A stretch of DNA of 64,000 bases from Megamerina dolium (lineage: Eukaryota > Arthropoda > Insecta > Diptera > Megamerinidae): positions 15,325,720 through 15,389,719 of the forward strand of contig OY978530.1 of assembly GCA_963854835.1 (NCBI GenBank). The letters run 5' to 3'. Below the pieces are notes generated by a model. The model was not told the DNA's origin. It was given only the letters and a program-made list of their open reading frames with translations, and searched no databases. This document shows, piece after piece, positions 33,539-46,217 of this stretch. Numbering within the stretch: the stretch's first letter is position 1; every line of letters starts with the position of its first letter. The position numbers and the translations under genes were made by a program.

Positions 33539-34200
33539 CTTTTGAAAATTTGAAGAAGGCAATTTGCCTTCTTTGATTTGATGCCAGCAATGAAGCCTTG
33601 GGGGCAGTTCTATCGTAAGTTGAAATTGGAAAAGATCGACCAATAGCTTTTGCGAGCAGAGCACTCAGTGATACTGAGAAAAAATATTCCACCATTGAAA
33701 AGGAATTCTTGGCTATCGTGTGGGCTGTAAAGAATTATAGAGCTTATCTACTCAGTAGACCATTCAAAGTCTACGCTGACCATCAGCACTTACGAGGAAT
33801 TGCCAATTGTCTGGTCTACATCTCGCTTGGCACGTTTCAGACATAAACTATCTGAATTCGACTTTGAAATAATTTATAAACCAGGCAAAAGAAACTTGAA
33901 CGCGGATGCGCTCAGCAGAGTTCCACAACCGAATCAGGAGTCAACAATGGTTGTGACTCGTTCTATGGCGAGGAATAAAGTCGACGAAACCGAAATTCAA
34001 GAAGAACCTGATGAAAGCTCCGATGGCGAGTTTGAAATAGATGAAAATTCAGAAAATCAGGAGAACAATAATGCGGAACTTCTCACTGATGAAAGGGATA
34101 TATTGACGATACTTCGCAACTTCCACGATTCACCTTTAGGAAGGCATCAGGGTGCTGTGAAAACTTATTTCAGGATTAGAAGACAGTATAGGTGGAAAGG
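33539..34200 (+). pseudogene. G1-A RNase H and integrase leader
   Basis: Broken frames give DASNEALGAVLS, ASRALSDTEKKYSTIEKEF and AIVWAVKNYRAYLLSRPFKV, the Ty3/Gypsy RNase H, with a small loss and frameshift near 33810. Frame 33800-34204 continues with RHKLSEFDFEIIYKPGKRN, an acidic Ser/Glu/Asn-rich spacer, and the first His pair of the integrase zinc-binding domain (NFHDSPLGRHQG). A SINE interrupts at 34201. Confidence 0.88.
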
Positions 34201-34503
34201 CTGATGCATAACAAATTTAATATCGAAAAGATTTTTCTTTCGAACGGTACCCACCTGTCGGCAAGCAATTGGCAAATCTTCCGACAGTAACAACTTGCCA
34301 TGAAAAAGCTTCTAAAAAGAACTCTGTGACAAAGCTCAGAAAAAGTGATGTCACAAGTGTTCTGCCGTTCGTAACCGGCTAAAATAAGTAGGTCCATTCT
34401 AATACTGTCCAAAATTTAAGACGCACAACAGTAATGGAAGAGAAGCTCGGCCAATGAGCCCTTTGGGGCTTTAAGTGCCACATATTTATTATTTATTTAT
34501 TTT
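34201..34503 (+). mobile_element. SINE copy 3, lacking the tRNA head
   Basis: 303 bases flanked by an exact 14-bp repeat TATAGGTGGAAAGG (34187-34200 and 34504-34517). It begins CTGATGCATAAC, the position where the tRNA-like part of copy 2 ends, and carries the complete body and TTTA tail. It therefore lacks both internal promoter boxes. The host gene reads straight across once insertion and one repeat are taken away, which fixes the borders. Confidence 0.93.
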
Positions 34504-34504
34504 T

Positions 34505-35360
34505 ATAGGTGGAAAGGTATGCGAAGCCAAATTAAAGAATATGTTAAAAATTGTAAGAAATGTCAAACTAACAAGAGCTCGAGGCTTACGAAAATGCCAA
34601 TGATATTAACTGATACACCCTCTAAGCAATTTGAAAAGGTATATATGGACATGGTAGGAAGTCTTCCAGAGACGACATCTGGAAACAAGTACATACGTAC
34701 ATTTCAAGATTATTTTTACACATCTTATATTTGCGTAGCTATACCAGATGCCGAAGATAGTACAGTAGCAAAGCGTTTTACAACGAAGCTATTGCGCGAT
34801 ATAACATACCAAACATTTTAGTGACTGATAATGGTACTAATTTCACTTCGAAATTGTTTTCCGATACATGAAAGATGCTGGGTGTTAAAAAATTACATAT
34901 AACACCGTACCATCCACAAGCAAATGGTTCTTTAGAAAGGAGCCACAGACCTTTAGCAGAATATCTTAGGAGTTTCGTTAAAGAAGATGGGTTTAATTGG
35001 GATCAGTGGTTAGCATCATCGATGCATGTACACAACAACACCGTACATACTTCGACAAAACGGTTGCCATTTAGTGTCTTACACGGTTTCAATATCGATT
35101 TGCCGACAAACCTAAAAACAAAAACGATCACCTTGTACAATGCAGATGATCAAAATAAAGTATTAAAATACCAACTACAAAGGTCACATGTGTTAGTGAG
35201 GGAAAATCAGGAAAAAGCAAAGAAATTAGCTAAAATTCAGTACGACAGAGGGATCCACCCTATAATTTTTGAAATAGATGATAAAGTATTGTTGAGAAAT
35301 CAGACTAGGAAAAATAAATTTAGTCTCATCTGGACTGGACCATACGAAGTGATTAAGTGA
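34505..35360 (+). pseudogene. G1-A integrase
   Basis: Continues the zinc-binding domain with KEYVKNCKKCQTNK (the Cys pair) at about 34525-34570. The catalytic core has YMDMVGSLPE (first D, about 34650), VTDNGTNF (second D, about 34830, in a shifted frame after a TAG at 34819-34821) and PYHPQANGSLERSHR (the Glu, about 34910-34950). Frame 34875-35360 carries the C-terminal domain to VLLRNQTRKNKFSLIWTGPY. Two frame breaks make it inactive. The product normally inserts the element into the chromosome. Confidence 0.88.
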
Positions 35361-36919
35361 TGTGGACAAGAATAGGGCAAGTTGCCATGTTCATTTGCAA
35401 TTGTAATTCGGTGTGTGGATACTCATGATTGATGATACTCATCAATTTATCTTTAAGCAATCAAATAGATAAATTCAAGTTAATATAGAAATACATAGGC
35501 TTAGGAAATCATTAAAAAATAAATGGAAAGAATTAATATAACGGGTTACCATTCCGTCTTCCACGGTCTGAGATAAAAATATGCACAATCGAATAGTGCA
35601 GAAAAGTTGGTTATTGCAATAGAAGGAAATTGCAACGTTGTTGTTAAATTATGCAACATGTAAAACAACGATACACTTCCCAAGTTTTAAATTTTCAGAA
35701 TGAAAAATTAATATATAAAACTTACATTATATACAATACTCGTATACATGTAAACCATTGGTTAAAAGAAAATTATATAATATTGTAAAAACATAACAAC
35801 TACCATACAAATTTTATGGAACAAAAGTCTAATTTATAAGAATATACTACGACTATTATGTAAGTGTAATTATGAGAATATAAAAAGTTTTAGAATTTGT
35901 AGAAAATAATTGAATAAGTATTTTACTGGTAATCTCGTCATCTCACGTAGAGAGGAACGTTGACACAGTAGAAAGACATCTTATCCAGCAAGATTTAGAC
36001 ACAGACATCGAGTTGAAGTTACATACATATACATAAGTTCCAATAGCCTGAACGAAGTGGTACAGCGTTAAATAAAGTCAACAGAATAAGCAGCATTCTC
36101 ATGAAATACTTGGACTGTTTGATATAACAGCAGCAATGCACAGTATGTGCATACAAGACTCATGTGTTACGTATTTATCTGGATAGTGAACGCCATTTAT
36201 TGACTCAATTATCGGGCATTTGACGATGGATTAGAGGGTGTGACATAACGATATATCGTAGTAGTGTTCACACAGCAAGATGTTGTCCATCCATTGAATG
36301 CGAACTGTCGAGAGAAAATGTACATACCAGACGAAACACGTACACTAAGTATAAATATTGCAAAGATATGCATTTAATAAGCGCATTAAATCGTCAGTCA
36401 CACAAGTATAGGAGACACGATAACACCTCAACAACTCTGATGCTACAAAGGAGTAATGTAATAACTATTCAGACATTGGTTACCACGGTATATCACGGTG
36501 AGCAAGAAATCTACATGTTATACAACAGTAGCACCGATGAAAGAGAAAAAAATTAGTCCTGCAACTCAGCCAATTGCAACAATGATCAACGTCACACTTG
36601 AAAACGCAAAGATGAAAGAGTGCAGTGCAGCGAGGAATTATCCACATTACAAATAACTCCTCTTTGACACATTAAATCAGTTTCAACATCTAGAATAAAA
36701 TATAAAGTAACGGCGTAGTTAACAGGAACTTCGTCTAATCTCAGTACAACAGAAGAGAGCGACTTAACAGAAACATGCAACCAAGAAAATCAGCATCCGA
36801 GATGGTAGATTCCCAGATTGAATCCTTAAGGTATTAAAACAAGAATACACATTATATATAAACAAGTTATCAAAGCTATTTTGTAAATTCACTGCCAAGA
36901 AGGGAGGGGAGGGGAGGGA
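35361..36919 (+). other. G1-A 3' untranslated region and polypurine tract
   Basis: About 1.5 kb with no env-like frame and no other coding signal. It ends in a purine run AAGAAGGGAGGGGAGGGG at 36897-36914, directly before the 3' LTR, the plus-strand primer site. Confidence 0.75.
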
Positions 36920-37652
36920 TGTAATGAGTCAAAAGAATGCTCGTCTAATTTATGCGTTTTGACTCACTACAAATATTACATTAATATTATTATTATGTTA
37001 TACTATTACGTTATATTATTATGTTATACTATTATGTGTTTATATTTTATGAGTATTGCTGTAATCATTAATATAATGATCATCACCATACTATGCACAA
37101 CGTGATTATCACTAGATAAAATGGGTTATCGTATGCTTATAAAAATGCGTGGTCAGGGTTATGGTATCACACTGCATGGTTTTGAAATAACTTCCAAAGC
37201 ATACACAGTGAAAAGAAAAAGAACCAAAAGAAGAAAAACAAAATAAGCAACAACTATGCATACATAATATTTAACGCATGAATAATATATACAACAGCAA
37301 GTATTAGATACAAAAAATAATGATGACCTACTAAAAAGAAGTTATAATTATAACCCACTGAAGAAATTGCAATGAATCAACCTACTTAAGAAATTGCAAT
37401 TTCTTAAGAAATTCTTTTATACAAAAACGGGGTTAAATGTAAATTAGGCTATATAAACTAAGAGAACTTCAGAAATGAAGTCAGTCAATCTAGATAAGTA
37501 GATAACTCTAAGAGCGAGTTAGTGTGAACTAAAAATAGAAGCTACATTGTGAAGGATTTAACATTCTATAAAAGTAGAAGATTAAACGGGGTAAGTTCTA
37601 GGAAATAAGTTATCTAAGGAAAAGTTACGGTGTCGAAAAGAAGGCACAACAA
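36920..37652 (+). repeat. G1-A 3' LTR
   Basis: Begins TGTAATGAGTC right after the polypurine tract and ends GGCACAACA. Shares blocks with the 5' LTR but with many substitutions and indels, pointing to an old insertion. TATATAAACTAAG at about 37450 is the shared TATA-like block. Pao/BEL sequence begins at once after it. Confidence 0.8.
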
Positions 37653-38310
37653 TAGGCAATTCGACGTTGGATCAAATTATCCTTGCTACTGCTATGGTCT
37701 TAGTTTGGGATGCATCTCGTGAATACCGATTAGGAAGAGCATTGTTAGACGCTTGCTCACAAGTGAATCTTATGACGGATGAGTTTTCACAGAAATTGTT
37801 GTTACCACGAAGCAAACATAATATTCAAATCTAAAGTATTGGTAAGTCAGCAACAAATATTAAATTTATGACTAATACCAACATAAGATCGCAAGACACT
37901 GGGTTTGACTTACCACTTCCATTCTGTATAACGCCGCATATTGCATACCAACCGGATCCAGACAGAGACGTCTCATCATGGAACATCCCATCAAATATTG
38001 TACTGGCAGATAATCAATTTCACAAATCAAAGAAAATCGACTTGCTTCTGGGTACAGAAAGCTTTTTCAGTCTTTTTGCGATCGGTCAAATCAAACTCGG
38101 ACATAATCTGCCAATTTTGCAGAAAACGTTGTTGGGCTGGGTTTTTTCAGGTCGATATCGAACGAACACAACGAAATTCTATACTACTACATGTCTCTTG
38201 GAATGCGATCATTCCAAGTTTCGGGAACAACAGATACATGGGCCTGTGAACAAAACAGTTGTGAACGCCTATACACTGACACAGTGTCTCAAGATATATA
38301 TGGCAGAGTT
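37653..38310 (+). pseudogene. Pao/BEL protease region
   Basis: Frames read LATAMVLVWDASREYRLGRALLDACSQVN with a typical BEL DUF1758-type protease pattern (ALLDACSQVN is the altered active-site block), then after a stop at about 37832 the long open stretch 37868-38314 with DLPLPFCITPHIAY, NIVLADNQFHKSKKIDLLLG and LPILQKTLLGWVFSGRY. This is the region before RT in Pao/BEL pol. It abuts the G1-A LTR, so its 5' part is missing. Confidence 0.85.
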
Positions 38311-38319
38311 ATAGTCAAA

Positions 38320-39176
38320 TTGCCATTCTATGATGATCCGGCTTACTTGGGTGACTCATACACGACAGCTTTGCGAAGGTTTAACTCGTTGAAACGACGA
38401 TTGTCACGGTCTCCAAAGCTCAAAATGCAGTACGTCGCCTTTATGGAGGAATATGAAATTCTGGCACATATGATCGTAGTTCAAACTCCCAAATTAAACG
38501 AACCTCATATTCCACACCACTGCGTATTGAAACCAAACAGCACATCGACGAAATTAAGGGTCGTTTTCGACGCACTATGCCGAACTACAACGCAAAAATC
38601 ACTCAACGACATACAAATGGTGGGACCTACACATCAAAGCTTATAATTCTCCTTCTTCGTTTCCGCCTAAATCGTTTTACGCTTACTGCGAACATCGTCA
38701 AAATGTACCGACAGGTACTAGTGAGTCCAGAAGATCGAAGGTTCCAATATATTTTATGGAGAAGTGCACCACATGAAAGCGTTCGTACATTTTAACTCAA
38801 CACGGTCACGTATGGAATGGCAGCTGCACAATATCTCGCTGTTCGAAGCCTACTGTATCTCGCCGAACAACACGTATCACAATTTGAAGTTGGTTCACAT
38901 GTTGTAAAATCATCATTTTATGTTGACGATTTGTTGTGCAGAGCAGACACGCTTACGGAGTTATCACGCATAAAAAGCGAGGTAACAGATCTTTTAAAAT
39001 TAGGCGGACTTGATTTGGAAAAATTGCATTCCAATCACCGAAAATTTAGAAGCGAAGATTCCGTAAAGGACTTAAACATCGGCACATCCATTACGAGTAC
39101 ACTTGGCTTAAAATGGGATCAAACTCATGACTTCTTTTTATTTTCATTTGAACCTAAGCAAAACTTCAATGGGTAA
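38320..39176 (+). pseudogene. Pao/BEL reverse transcriptase
   Basis: Three consecutive frames give: GRVIVKLPFYDDPAYLGDSY, FNSLKRRLSRSPKLKMQY, HHCVLKPNSTSTKLRVVFDA (38300-38570); LTANIVKMYRQVLVSPEDRR and FQYILWRS (38690-38765); YGMAAAQYLAVRSLLYLAEQ, SSFYVDDLLC (catalytic YVDD, 38916-38940), LGGLDLEKLHSNHRKF. Frame changes at about 38640 and 38795. Stop at 39174-39176. Motif order is intact. Confidence 0.9.
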
Positions 39177-39616
39177 ACAACAAAAGATCTATCCTCTCAA
39201 TCGCATCGTCTCTGTTCGATCCACTTGATCTCTTGGCACAAATAATAATCACCGTTGAAATCTTTCTTCAGGAACTGTGGCTGCTAAGCCTCGATTGGGA
39301 TGAATTTGTTCCACAGAATATTTATTTCGCTTGGATAAACTTTGTCACTAGTTTATCAAAGATCTCATCAATCAATATTCCACGCTATTGCTTGTCAACA
39401 AACTTTAAATCCCTTCAGCTTCATGGATTCTGCGATTCGTCGATTCGCGCTTATGGTTGTGAAATTTATATACGTACCATAGACAGTACTGGAATTATTC
39501 GGGTTAATCTTCTTACGGCAAAAGTCGAGAGTCGCGCCTATCAAAAATCAATCAGTGCCAAAGCTAGATCTCTGCGGCGCACTTCTTTTCTTCTTGTTCG
39601 ACTTTCGCAAGAATAA
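39177..39616 (+). pseudogene. Pao/BEL RNase H region
   Basis: The frame 39233-39616 has LWLLSLDWDEFVP and LQLHGFCDSSIRAYGCEIYI, the BEL RNase H start with its Asp in FCDSS, then NLLTAKVESRAYQKSI. A frameshift near 39540 and a stop at 39614-39616 break it. Confidence 0.8.
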
Positions 39617-40850
39617 AATCACTTTTTTTTAGTTATAATTTCGATAAATATCTTTGGAAAGATTCGCAGATTGTACTTCACTGGCTCAAATTGCACTCTT
39701 CATGAAGTGACATGAAGTGGTGAACTCGGAGATGCCACAATCGGTATTCAAGATAATGGTAAAACCCAAATTCTTGAGATTACCGACAGGTGCAACTCTT
39801 ACGTCCGTGGAATACGATTAGTTGCCTGGATTTTTTGTTTCTACAACAGACTATGCAAGCATCAAACGAATACCCCCTAGCCTGAGGAGTTGCACCACGC
39901 TTTGCTGTCCATCATATGGAATGTACAACAAAAACACTTCGCTGGAGATATTCTTTTACTTCAGAAAGAGTCAACGACAAATGGCACGCTGCGTTACCTT
40001 AACCCATTCTTGGATTTCACGAAGGATTCGAATTGTTGAAGGTCGGTGGACGACTCGAGTAAGCAGATCTACCTTAAAGTCGAAAACACCCCATTTTACT
40101 TCCCAGCAAGTTCAGCTTCGTTGAGTGTTACGTTCGGCACTTACATATCAAAGATTATCACGCAGGACCTAAAGCTCTAGTAGCATTAATTCGCCTTCAG
40201 TTCTGGATTGTGAATGCACGCGACGCATCGAGCCGCATCGTCAGATCCTGCATCCACTGCGTACGATACAAGCCGATGCTGCTGCAACATATGATGGGAA
40301 ACCTACCAGTGGAAAGTTTAACACCATCGCGGCCAATTGTTCGCTGTGGTATAAATTTTTGTGGACATGTAAATATATAGGGGAAAGGTACCCTACAAAC
40401 CCCACATTGCCATTTTTGTGTCCCTCGTGACTAAGGCAGTGCACATCAAAGTAGTCTCAGGCCTAACAACAGAGGCATTTTTGGCATCGCTCAAACGTAT
40501 GATCGTATGATCCAACTGATATATTCTGCGATAATGCAACAAATTTTGTTGGCGCTTGGAGAAAATAGCTGAGTTCAAGGAATTCATGTTTTAAAAACAA
40601 ACTCAAGACATCATTACTAAATATTGTGCTACTGAATTTGTTAACTTTCATTTCATACCCCCCAGAGCACCTAACTTTGGCCGTTTTTGGGAGGCTCTTG
40701 TCAAATCTGCTAAGGGTCATTTGAATCGCAGCATAATGAATTCCAGGCTAACATTCGAGGAGATGTCGACTGGTCGAAATTGAAGCAGTTCTTAATTCTC
40801 GACCGAATGCAGTCATGTTCGTACATTTGAATCCATTTTAACGGTATGTT
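39617..40850 (+). pseudogene. Pao/BEL integrase remnant
   Basis: Shifted frames show GFHEGFELLKVGGRLE at about 40010-40060, the zinc-binding region VRHLHIKDYHAGPKAL followed by RSCIHCVRYKP at 40133-40275 (H-H-C-C pattern), AVHIKVVSGLTTEAFLAS at about 40437-40485, a DNATNFVGAW block with the second catalytic Asp at about 40530, then FGRFWEALVKSAKGHLNRSI at about 40675-40735 and EAVLNSRPN at about 40780. Many frame breaks. From 40485 onward this sequence is repeated in reverse at 43945-44313. Confidence 0.8.
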
Positions 40851-41130
40851 GTATTCATTTGTACTCTAATTAGTTGCTTATGACATATATACATATATAC
40901 ATATATTTATACATATTTAACCTACCTTACCTGCTCTGTTTATCAAAACTCTCTAAATTAACAATATGTATACCTAACTTTCAATAATGTAACATACATA
41001 TTTACAACAAAGAACTATATTCCAAAGTAAGATTAGTTATGATTAGTTTATATACTTAAACCATGAAACGAAAAAGAAATGGAATTTTGTAAAAATAAAT
41101 CAGTTTAATCGTTGACCACACCAAAGCCAC

Positions 41131-41755
41131 ATCATTTCGCTTGTTTAAGGGCACAGCCCAATTTAACAATTTGGTATCTATCGCGGTTGAGGAAAACGCT
41201 CCTAACCCAACAGGATTGTTCTATGAGAAAGAATTTAAGCTCATTTATATGTTGACTTAGGCCATTTGCATTCCAGTGGCAGATATTTAAAGAATGCGTG
41301 GCTTTGCTAGGAGATATCGCAAAAGCAGATTCTGGTTTCGTAGCATGTCTTGTATCATGTTCTACATTGAACACATGAATCGTTCATATTTTTTATAAAC
41401 ATTTGAATTGTTTTCACAATAAGGTATTATCGAAGGAATTCCTTTGAGAATATTTGCGTATGAGACTGGTTGAAATTGTGGTTCACTAGAAGGAGCATCA
41501 CGTGTAGCAGGTGCGGGAGAAAACACGTTTAGCTGGTTTCGCTGAGACATACGTTTTTGTTTATAGTTGGCTGTGTATTTCCACCGCAGTTACAGCTTTT
41601 TTTACTCTGAAGTCTTCCTCAGATAACACATACACTGGGAAGTGTACAATATTTCTTGGTGTGTCCAAATCCCAGCAATTAGCGCGGAGTGTGAAGCAAT
41701 AATCGTTGTTTTTCACTCTCATTGACTTGTTTGTTTTTATATTATCTTGATTCAC
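41131..41755 (-). pseudogene. Non-LTR ORF1 end and endonuclease start (left copy)
   Basis: Minus-strand frames: 41755-41561 begins MNQDNIKTNKSMRVKN and contains NIVHFPVYVLSEEDF; 41550-41362 has FQPVSYANILKG, an ORF1-type motif; 41374-41132 has SLNICHWNANGLSQHINELK, the start of an AP-type endonuclease of a Jockey-like element. The endonuclease breaks off after about 30 residues. The same fragment is mirrored at 43043-43667. Confidence 0.75.
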
Positions 41756-41931
41756 TTTCTAATTTAAAAAAAATTTCTCCTTTAACAATAATAGAAGACC
41801 AAATTGCAGGATTATTTACAAACTAATTTTAAGCCTCTTTTTCGCGATATTTTCGATTAGCATCAACAATAAAATATTTGCTGATCCTAGATATCCTGGT
41901 AGTGCCGTAGAATGGAAATAGAACACGCGAA

Positions 41932-42519
<588 letters not shown>

Positions 42520-42866
42520 TTAGTCACGCATTTGCCCAGAAATTCCCTCGAGTATCCGTCAGCGCACTTGATATCCCGACAGCCGCGACAAACCTCCTCG
42601 CAGTTGAAGACAGGAACTGAAGTCTGTTTCTCCAAGAGGTGTTCGACAACCATCTCAAATGGACCCTCAATGGAGTTCCACACTCCCAATACTGGCTTTC
42701 CATTATTACTCTTCACATCAATAGTAGCAACCTGGAGGAGGTCTCTGACCACCTCACTATAGGGTGGCTTTAATGGCGCTGGAGCAACAGCGGAAGGATC
42801 ACCCCCAGCTTGGAGTACTTGCCTTTTTTTGCGGGGTGATCGGTCACATCTTGTGACCGATTCCAA
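42520..42866 (-). pseudogene. DUF4780-like frame (right copy)
   Basis: Mirror of 41932-42280, with one visible residue change near the end (GYSREF against GYAREF). It runs into the TA tract. Confidence 0.4.
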
Positions 42867-43042
42867 TTCGCGTGTTCTATTTCCATTCTACGGCACTACC
42901 AGGATATCTAGGATCAGCAAATATTTTATTGTTGATGCTAATCGAAAATATCGCGAAAAAGAGGCTTAAAATTAGTTTGTAAATAATCCTGCAATTTGGT
43001 CTTCTATTATTGTTAAAGGAGAAATTTTTTTTAAATTAGAAA

Positions 43043-43667
43043 GTGAATCAAGATAATATAAAAACAAACAAGTCAATGAGAGTGAAAAACAACGATTATT
43101 GCTTCACACTCCGCGCTAATTGCTGGGATTTGGACACACCAAGAAATATTGTACACTTCCCAGTGTATGTGTTATCTGAGGAAGACTTCAGAGTAAAAAA
43201 AGCTGTAACTGCGGTGGAAATACACAGCCAACTATAAACAAAAACGTATGTCTCAGCGAAACCAGCTAAACGTGTTTTCTCCCGCACCTGCTACACGTGA
43301 TGCTCCTTCTAGTGAACCACAATTTCAACCAGTCTCATACGCAAATATTCTCAAAGGAATTCCTTCGATAATACCTTATTGTGAAAACAATTCAAATGTT
43401 TATAAAAAATATGAACGATTCATGTGTTCAATGTAGAACATGATACAAGACATGCTACGAAACCAGAATCTGCTTTTGCGATATCTCCTAGCAAAGCCAC
43501 GCATTCTTTAAATATCTGCCACTGGAATGCAAATGGCCTAAGTCAACATATAAATGAGCTTAAATTCTTTCTCATAGAACAATCCTGTTGGGTTAGGAGC
43601 GTTTTCCTCAACCGCGATAGATACCAAATTGTTAAATTGGGCTGTGCCCTTAAACAAGCGAAATGAT
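43043..43667 (+). pseudogene. Non-LTR ORF1 end and endonuclease start (right copy)
   Basis: Mirror of 41131-41755: the same three frames in the same order on the plus strand (ORF1 end, SYANILKG frame, then LNICHWNANGLSQH endonuclease start). No additional sequence of the element follows on this side. Confidence 0.75.
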
Positions 43668-44313
43668 GTGGCTTTGGTGTGGTCAACGATTAAACTGATT
43701 TATTTTTACAAAATTCCATTTCTTTTTCGTTTCATGGTTTAAGTATATAAACTAATCATAACTAATCTTACTTTGGAATATAGTTCTTTGTTGTAAATAT
43801 GTATGTTACATTATTGAAAGTTAGGTATACATATTGTTAATTTAGAGAGTTTTGATAAACAGAGCAGGTAAGGTAGGTTAAATATGTATAAATATATGTA
43901 TATATGTATATATGTCATAAGCAACTAATTAGAGTACAAATGAATACAACATACCGTTAAAATGGATTCAAATGTACGAACATGACTGCATTCGGTCGAG
44001 AATTAAGAACTGCTTCAATTTCGACCAGTCGACATCTGCTCGAATGTTAGCCTGGAATTCATTATGCTGCGATTCAAATGACCCTTAGCAGATTTGACAA
44101 GAGCCTCCCAAAAACGGCCAAAGTTAGGTGCTCTGGGGGGTATGAAATGAAAGTTAACAAATTCAGTAGCACAATATTTAGTAATGATGTCTTGAGTTTG
44201 TTTTTAAAACATGAATTCCTTGAACTCAGCTATTTTCTCCAAGCGCCAACAAAATTTGTTGCATTATCGCAGAATATATCAGTTGGATCATACGATCATA
44301 CGTTTGAGCGATG

Positions 44314-44852
44314 GATAAAGTATACAGTGTTTATATACCTGCATACAATTGTTGCTACATTTGGTTTGTATTCACACATGTAGCTAACTCATGAATATCT
44401 TTTGCACATATGCACTTATAAGAACAATGAAAATTTAAATACATGAATTTAGTTACCATATTTAATAATAGTGCGATAATTGTTAAAAAAAAATTAATAA
44501 ATTCCATATCGTATATGATATTTAATAAATCGAAACGTAAATTTGTAAAAATGTTGGCTTAAGTAATTTTTTGTTTATTTTGACTTCGAGCACCTGGTCT
44601 TATTAGCAACCTGGCAATTAATTTCAGTCTAATATTATGGTCTGCTGAAATATAGCGTTTCAACCTCCTCCTTTGTGTTTGTTCTTTACATTTTGCACGC
44701 AAATAAAATGCTTACCCATTCTGCAATACGAATATAGGATGCAGGAACCTACCCCGATTGCCGACGAGCCAGGCCGAATTCCAGTGGGTGCAACCGCATC
44801 TTAACATACGAAAATATACACCTTGTATTCTACAGAAAGGTATTATAATTTT
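44314..44852 (+). repeat. Probable 5' LTR end of Gypsy-X
   Basis: No coding frame. The last part ends directly at a retroviral-type primer-binding site (44853), so it should be the right part of an LTR. I did not find a second LTR copy in the window, so the left border is open. Confidence 0.5.
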
Positions 44853-44869
44853 TGGCGCCCAACATGGGG
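44853..44869 (+). other. Primer-binding site, tRNA-Lys type
   Basis: TGGCGCCCAACATGGGG. TGGCGCCCAAC is the classical site complementary to a tRNA-Lys 3' end, used by gypsy-type elements and several retroviruses. Its place upstream of the Gag fragment at 45119 supports a Gypsy element in plus orientation. Confidence 0.8.
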
Positions 44870-45118
44870 CCACCGCACAAAAACACACATCATCCACATA
44901 TTGGAAACCGTGTACTAGGAAACAACACTAAATCGTTATTTTCATGTGTGGTGATGCCGAAACATTACTTCATGGCTCTTACTCTTAATTGTGTCTGTTT
45001 TTTCTCTTATAATTTTCATTAGTTCACATTTGGAGTTTATACAGCGCCAGTTAGTAATATTAGCTTATAACCATGTGTCAACTACAATCACGACGTATGA
45101 CCAACATATCAGGAAAAT

Positions 45119-45724
45119 TTGTCGGATATCTATCATCTTCAATTTTTCCGCTTGGAAATCAACTATTCAGGACTTATGTGCCAGAATCTGACCACTGTAA
45201 TAAATTTGGATATGATACGTTACTCTACGTTACTCTCATTTATGCATCTAGTGGAGATTTTGCGGAGAAATTTATTACCGGATATACAGCATGAGATACT
45301 CAATATCAAGGTATCATCAGTATCAGAATTAAGAGAACTTTGTCGGAGGCGAGAGTTCTTTATTAAGGATGTCGCCCAAAAGCATAATTATACCAAAACA
45401 ACACCAATTAGAAAACGTATCGCAGAAGTCGATATCGACTCTTACGAGGATAAAGCTTCTCAGATGCATGATTCAGGCGGAAATATTGCAGCCATTACAT
45501 TAGAGTGTTGGAATTATGGCAAAAGTGGTCACCGTTACCAAGACTGTTTAAGTGAACGTAAGGTCTTATGTTACAGTTGTGGTATTCCAAGAACTTATAA
45601 ACCATCGTGCCCGAATTGCAGTAATAAAAAAAACTCGTTAAAGGATGCTTTGAGAAATGCACCCAAACAGATCCTCACCAAATCACGAAGGAACCAATCA
45701 ACCAATACGGAGTCAACTTAAATA
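45119..45724 (+). pseudogene. Gypsy-X Gag, C-terminal two thirds
   Basis: The frame to TAA at 45719-45721 contains LLPDIQHEILNIKVSSVSEL and ELCRRREFFIKDV, then two zinc clusters CWNYGKSGHRYQDC (third position changed to Tyr) and CYSCG...CPNC, ending in a Lys/Ser/Asn-rich tail. These match the Gag remnant at 885-1163. The Gag N-terminus (where the other copy has its RING-like motif) is missing here. The protease-RT part of the element resumes at about 54980, after a Jockey-like insertion. Confidence 0.8.
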
Positions 45725-45768
45725 TTTTGATTTTGATTTTGATTTTTGATTTTGATTTTTGATTTCGT
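45725..45768. repeat. TTTTGA-type microsatellite
   Basis: Repeats of TTTTGA/TTTTTGA at the border between Gypsy-X gag and the Jockey-like element. It may be part of the insertion border. Confidence 0.85.
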
Positions 45769-46217
45769 TCGAAATCTTAATCGAAATATTGTCACTGCCG
45801 AAATAAGTTACGAACTATCCTCAGATCACTCTCCTGTATTATTTTATCTAAATAAACGTCCTCCATTGTCAAAACTACCATTTAGGCTGACATCCCCAAA
45901 AACAGATTGGCTGAAATACAAAAAGTATATAAGTAGTCATATCAACACCAGTCCTGTAATCCAGTCTGAGATCGACATCGATGATAATCTAAACATCATC
46001 AATACCATGCTCACTACTGCTGCAATAGTTTCAACCCCACGTGATTACCAAAAACAAAAGAATTTTTGTATAACCACCAACACCCAAATTGAAAAACTCG
46101 TTAATGAAAAGCGCCGGCGTAGAAGAGAATGGCAGACACTACTACTTTCCTAACCAATGGAAAAAATCACAAGTAACAATGATCCTAAAGCCAGGAAAAG
46201 ATAAAACATTGCTGTGT
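45769..46217 (+). pseudogene. Jockey-like ORF2, front part
   Basis: The frame 45746-46153 begins just before the end of the endonuclease (YELSSDHSPVLFYL, with the SDH catalytic motif) and continues through the linker to the beginning of RT (EKRRRRREWQT, then in another frame ILKPGKDKTLL at about 46180-46205). It is cut at 46218 by the G1-B LTR and continues at 53730. The endonuclease front and ORF1 are missing. Confidence 0.8.

Larger units (their letters stand above)
27474..37652 (+). mobile_element. Gypsy element G1-A, LTR to LTR
   Basis: A plus-strand Ty3/Gypsy element bounded by two related LTRs (27474-28354 and 36920-37652), with primer-binding site, gag, protease, RT, RNase H, integrase, polypurine tract. 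No env is seen. It is the same family as G1-B (46218-53729) and G1-C (61769 onward) but much older. Later events: an RTE insertion (31818-32472), a SINE (34201-34503), and a rearranged gag containing an inverted LTR piece. I see no clear target duplication at the outer ends. Confidence 0.85.
42516..44313 (-). repeat. Inverted repeat P1, right arm
   Basis: Reverse complement of 40485-42282. Contains the mirrored DUF4780-like frame (42866-42520, minus), non-LTR ORF1/endonuclease fragment (43043-43667, plus) and Pao/BEL integrase end (44313-43945, minus). Confidence 0.93.
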
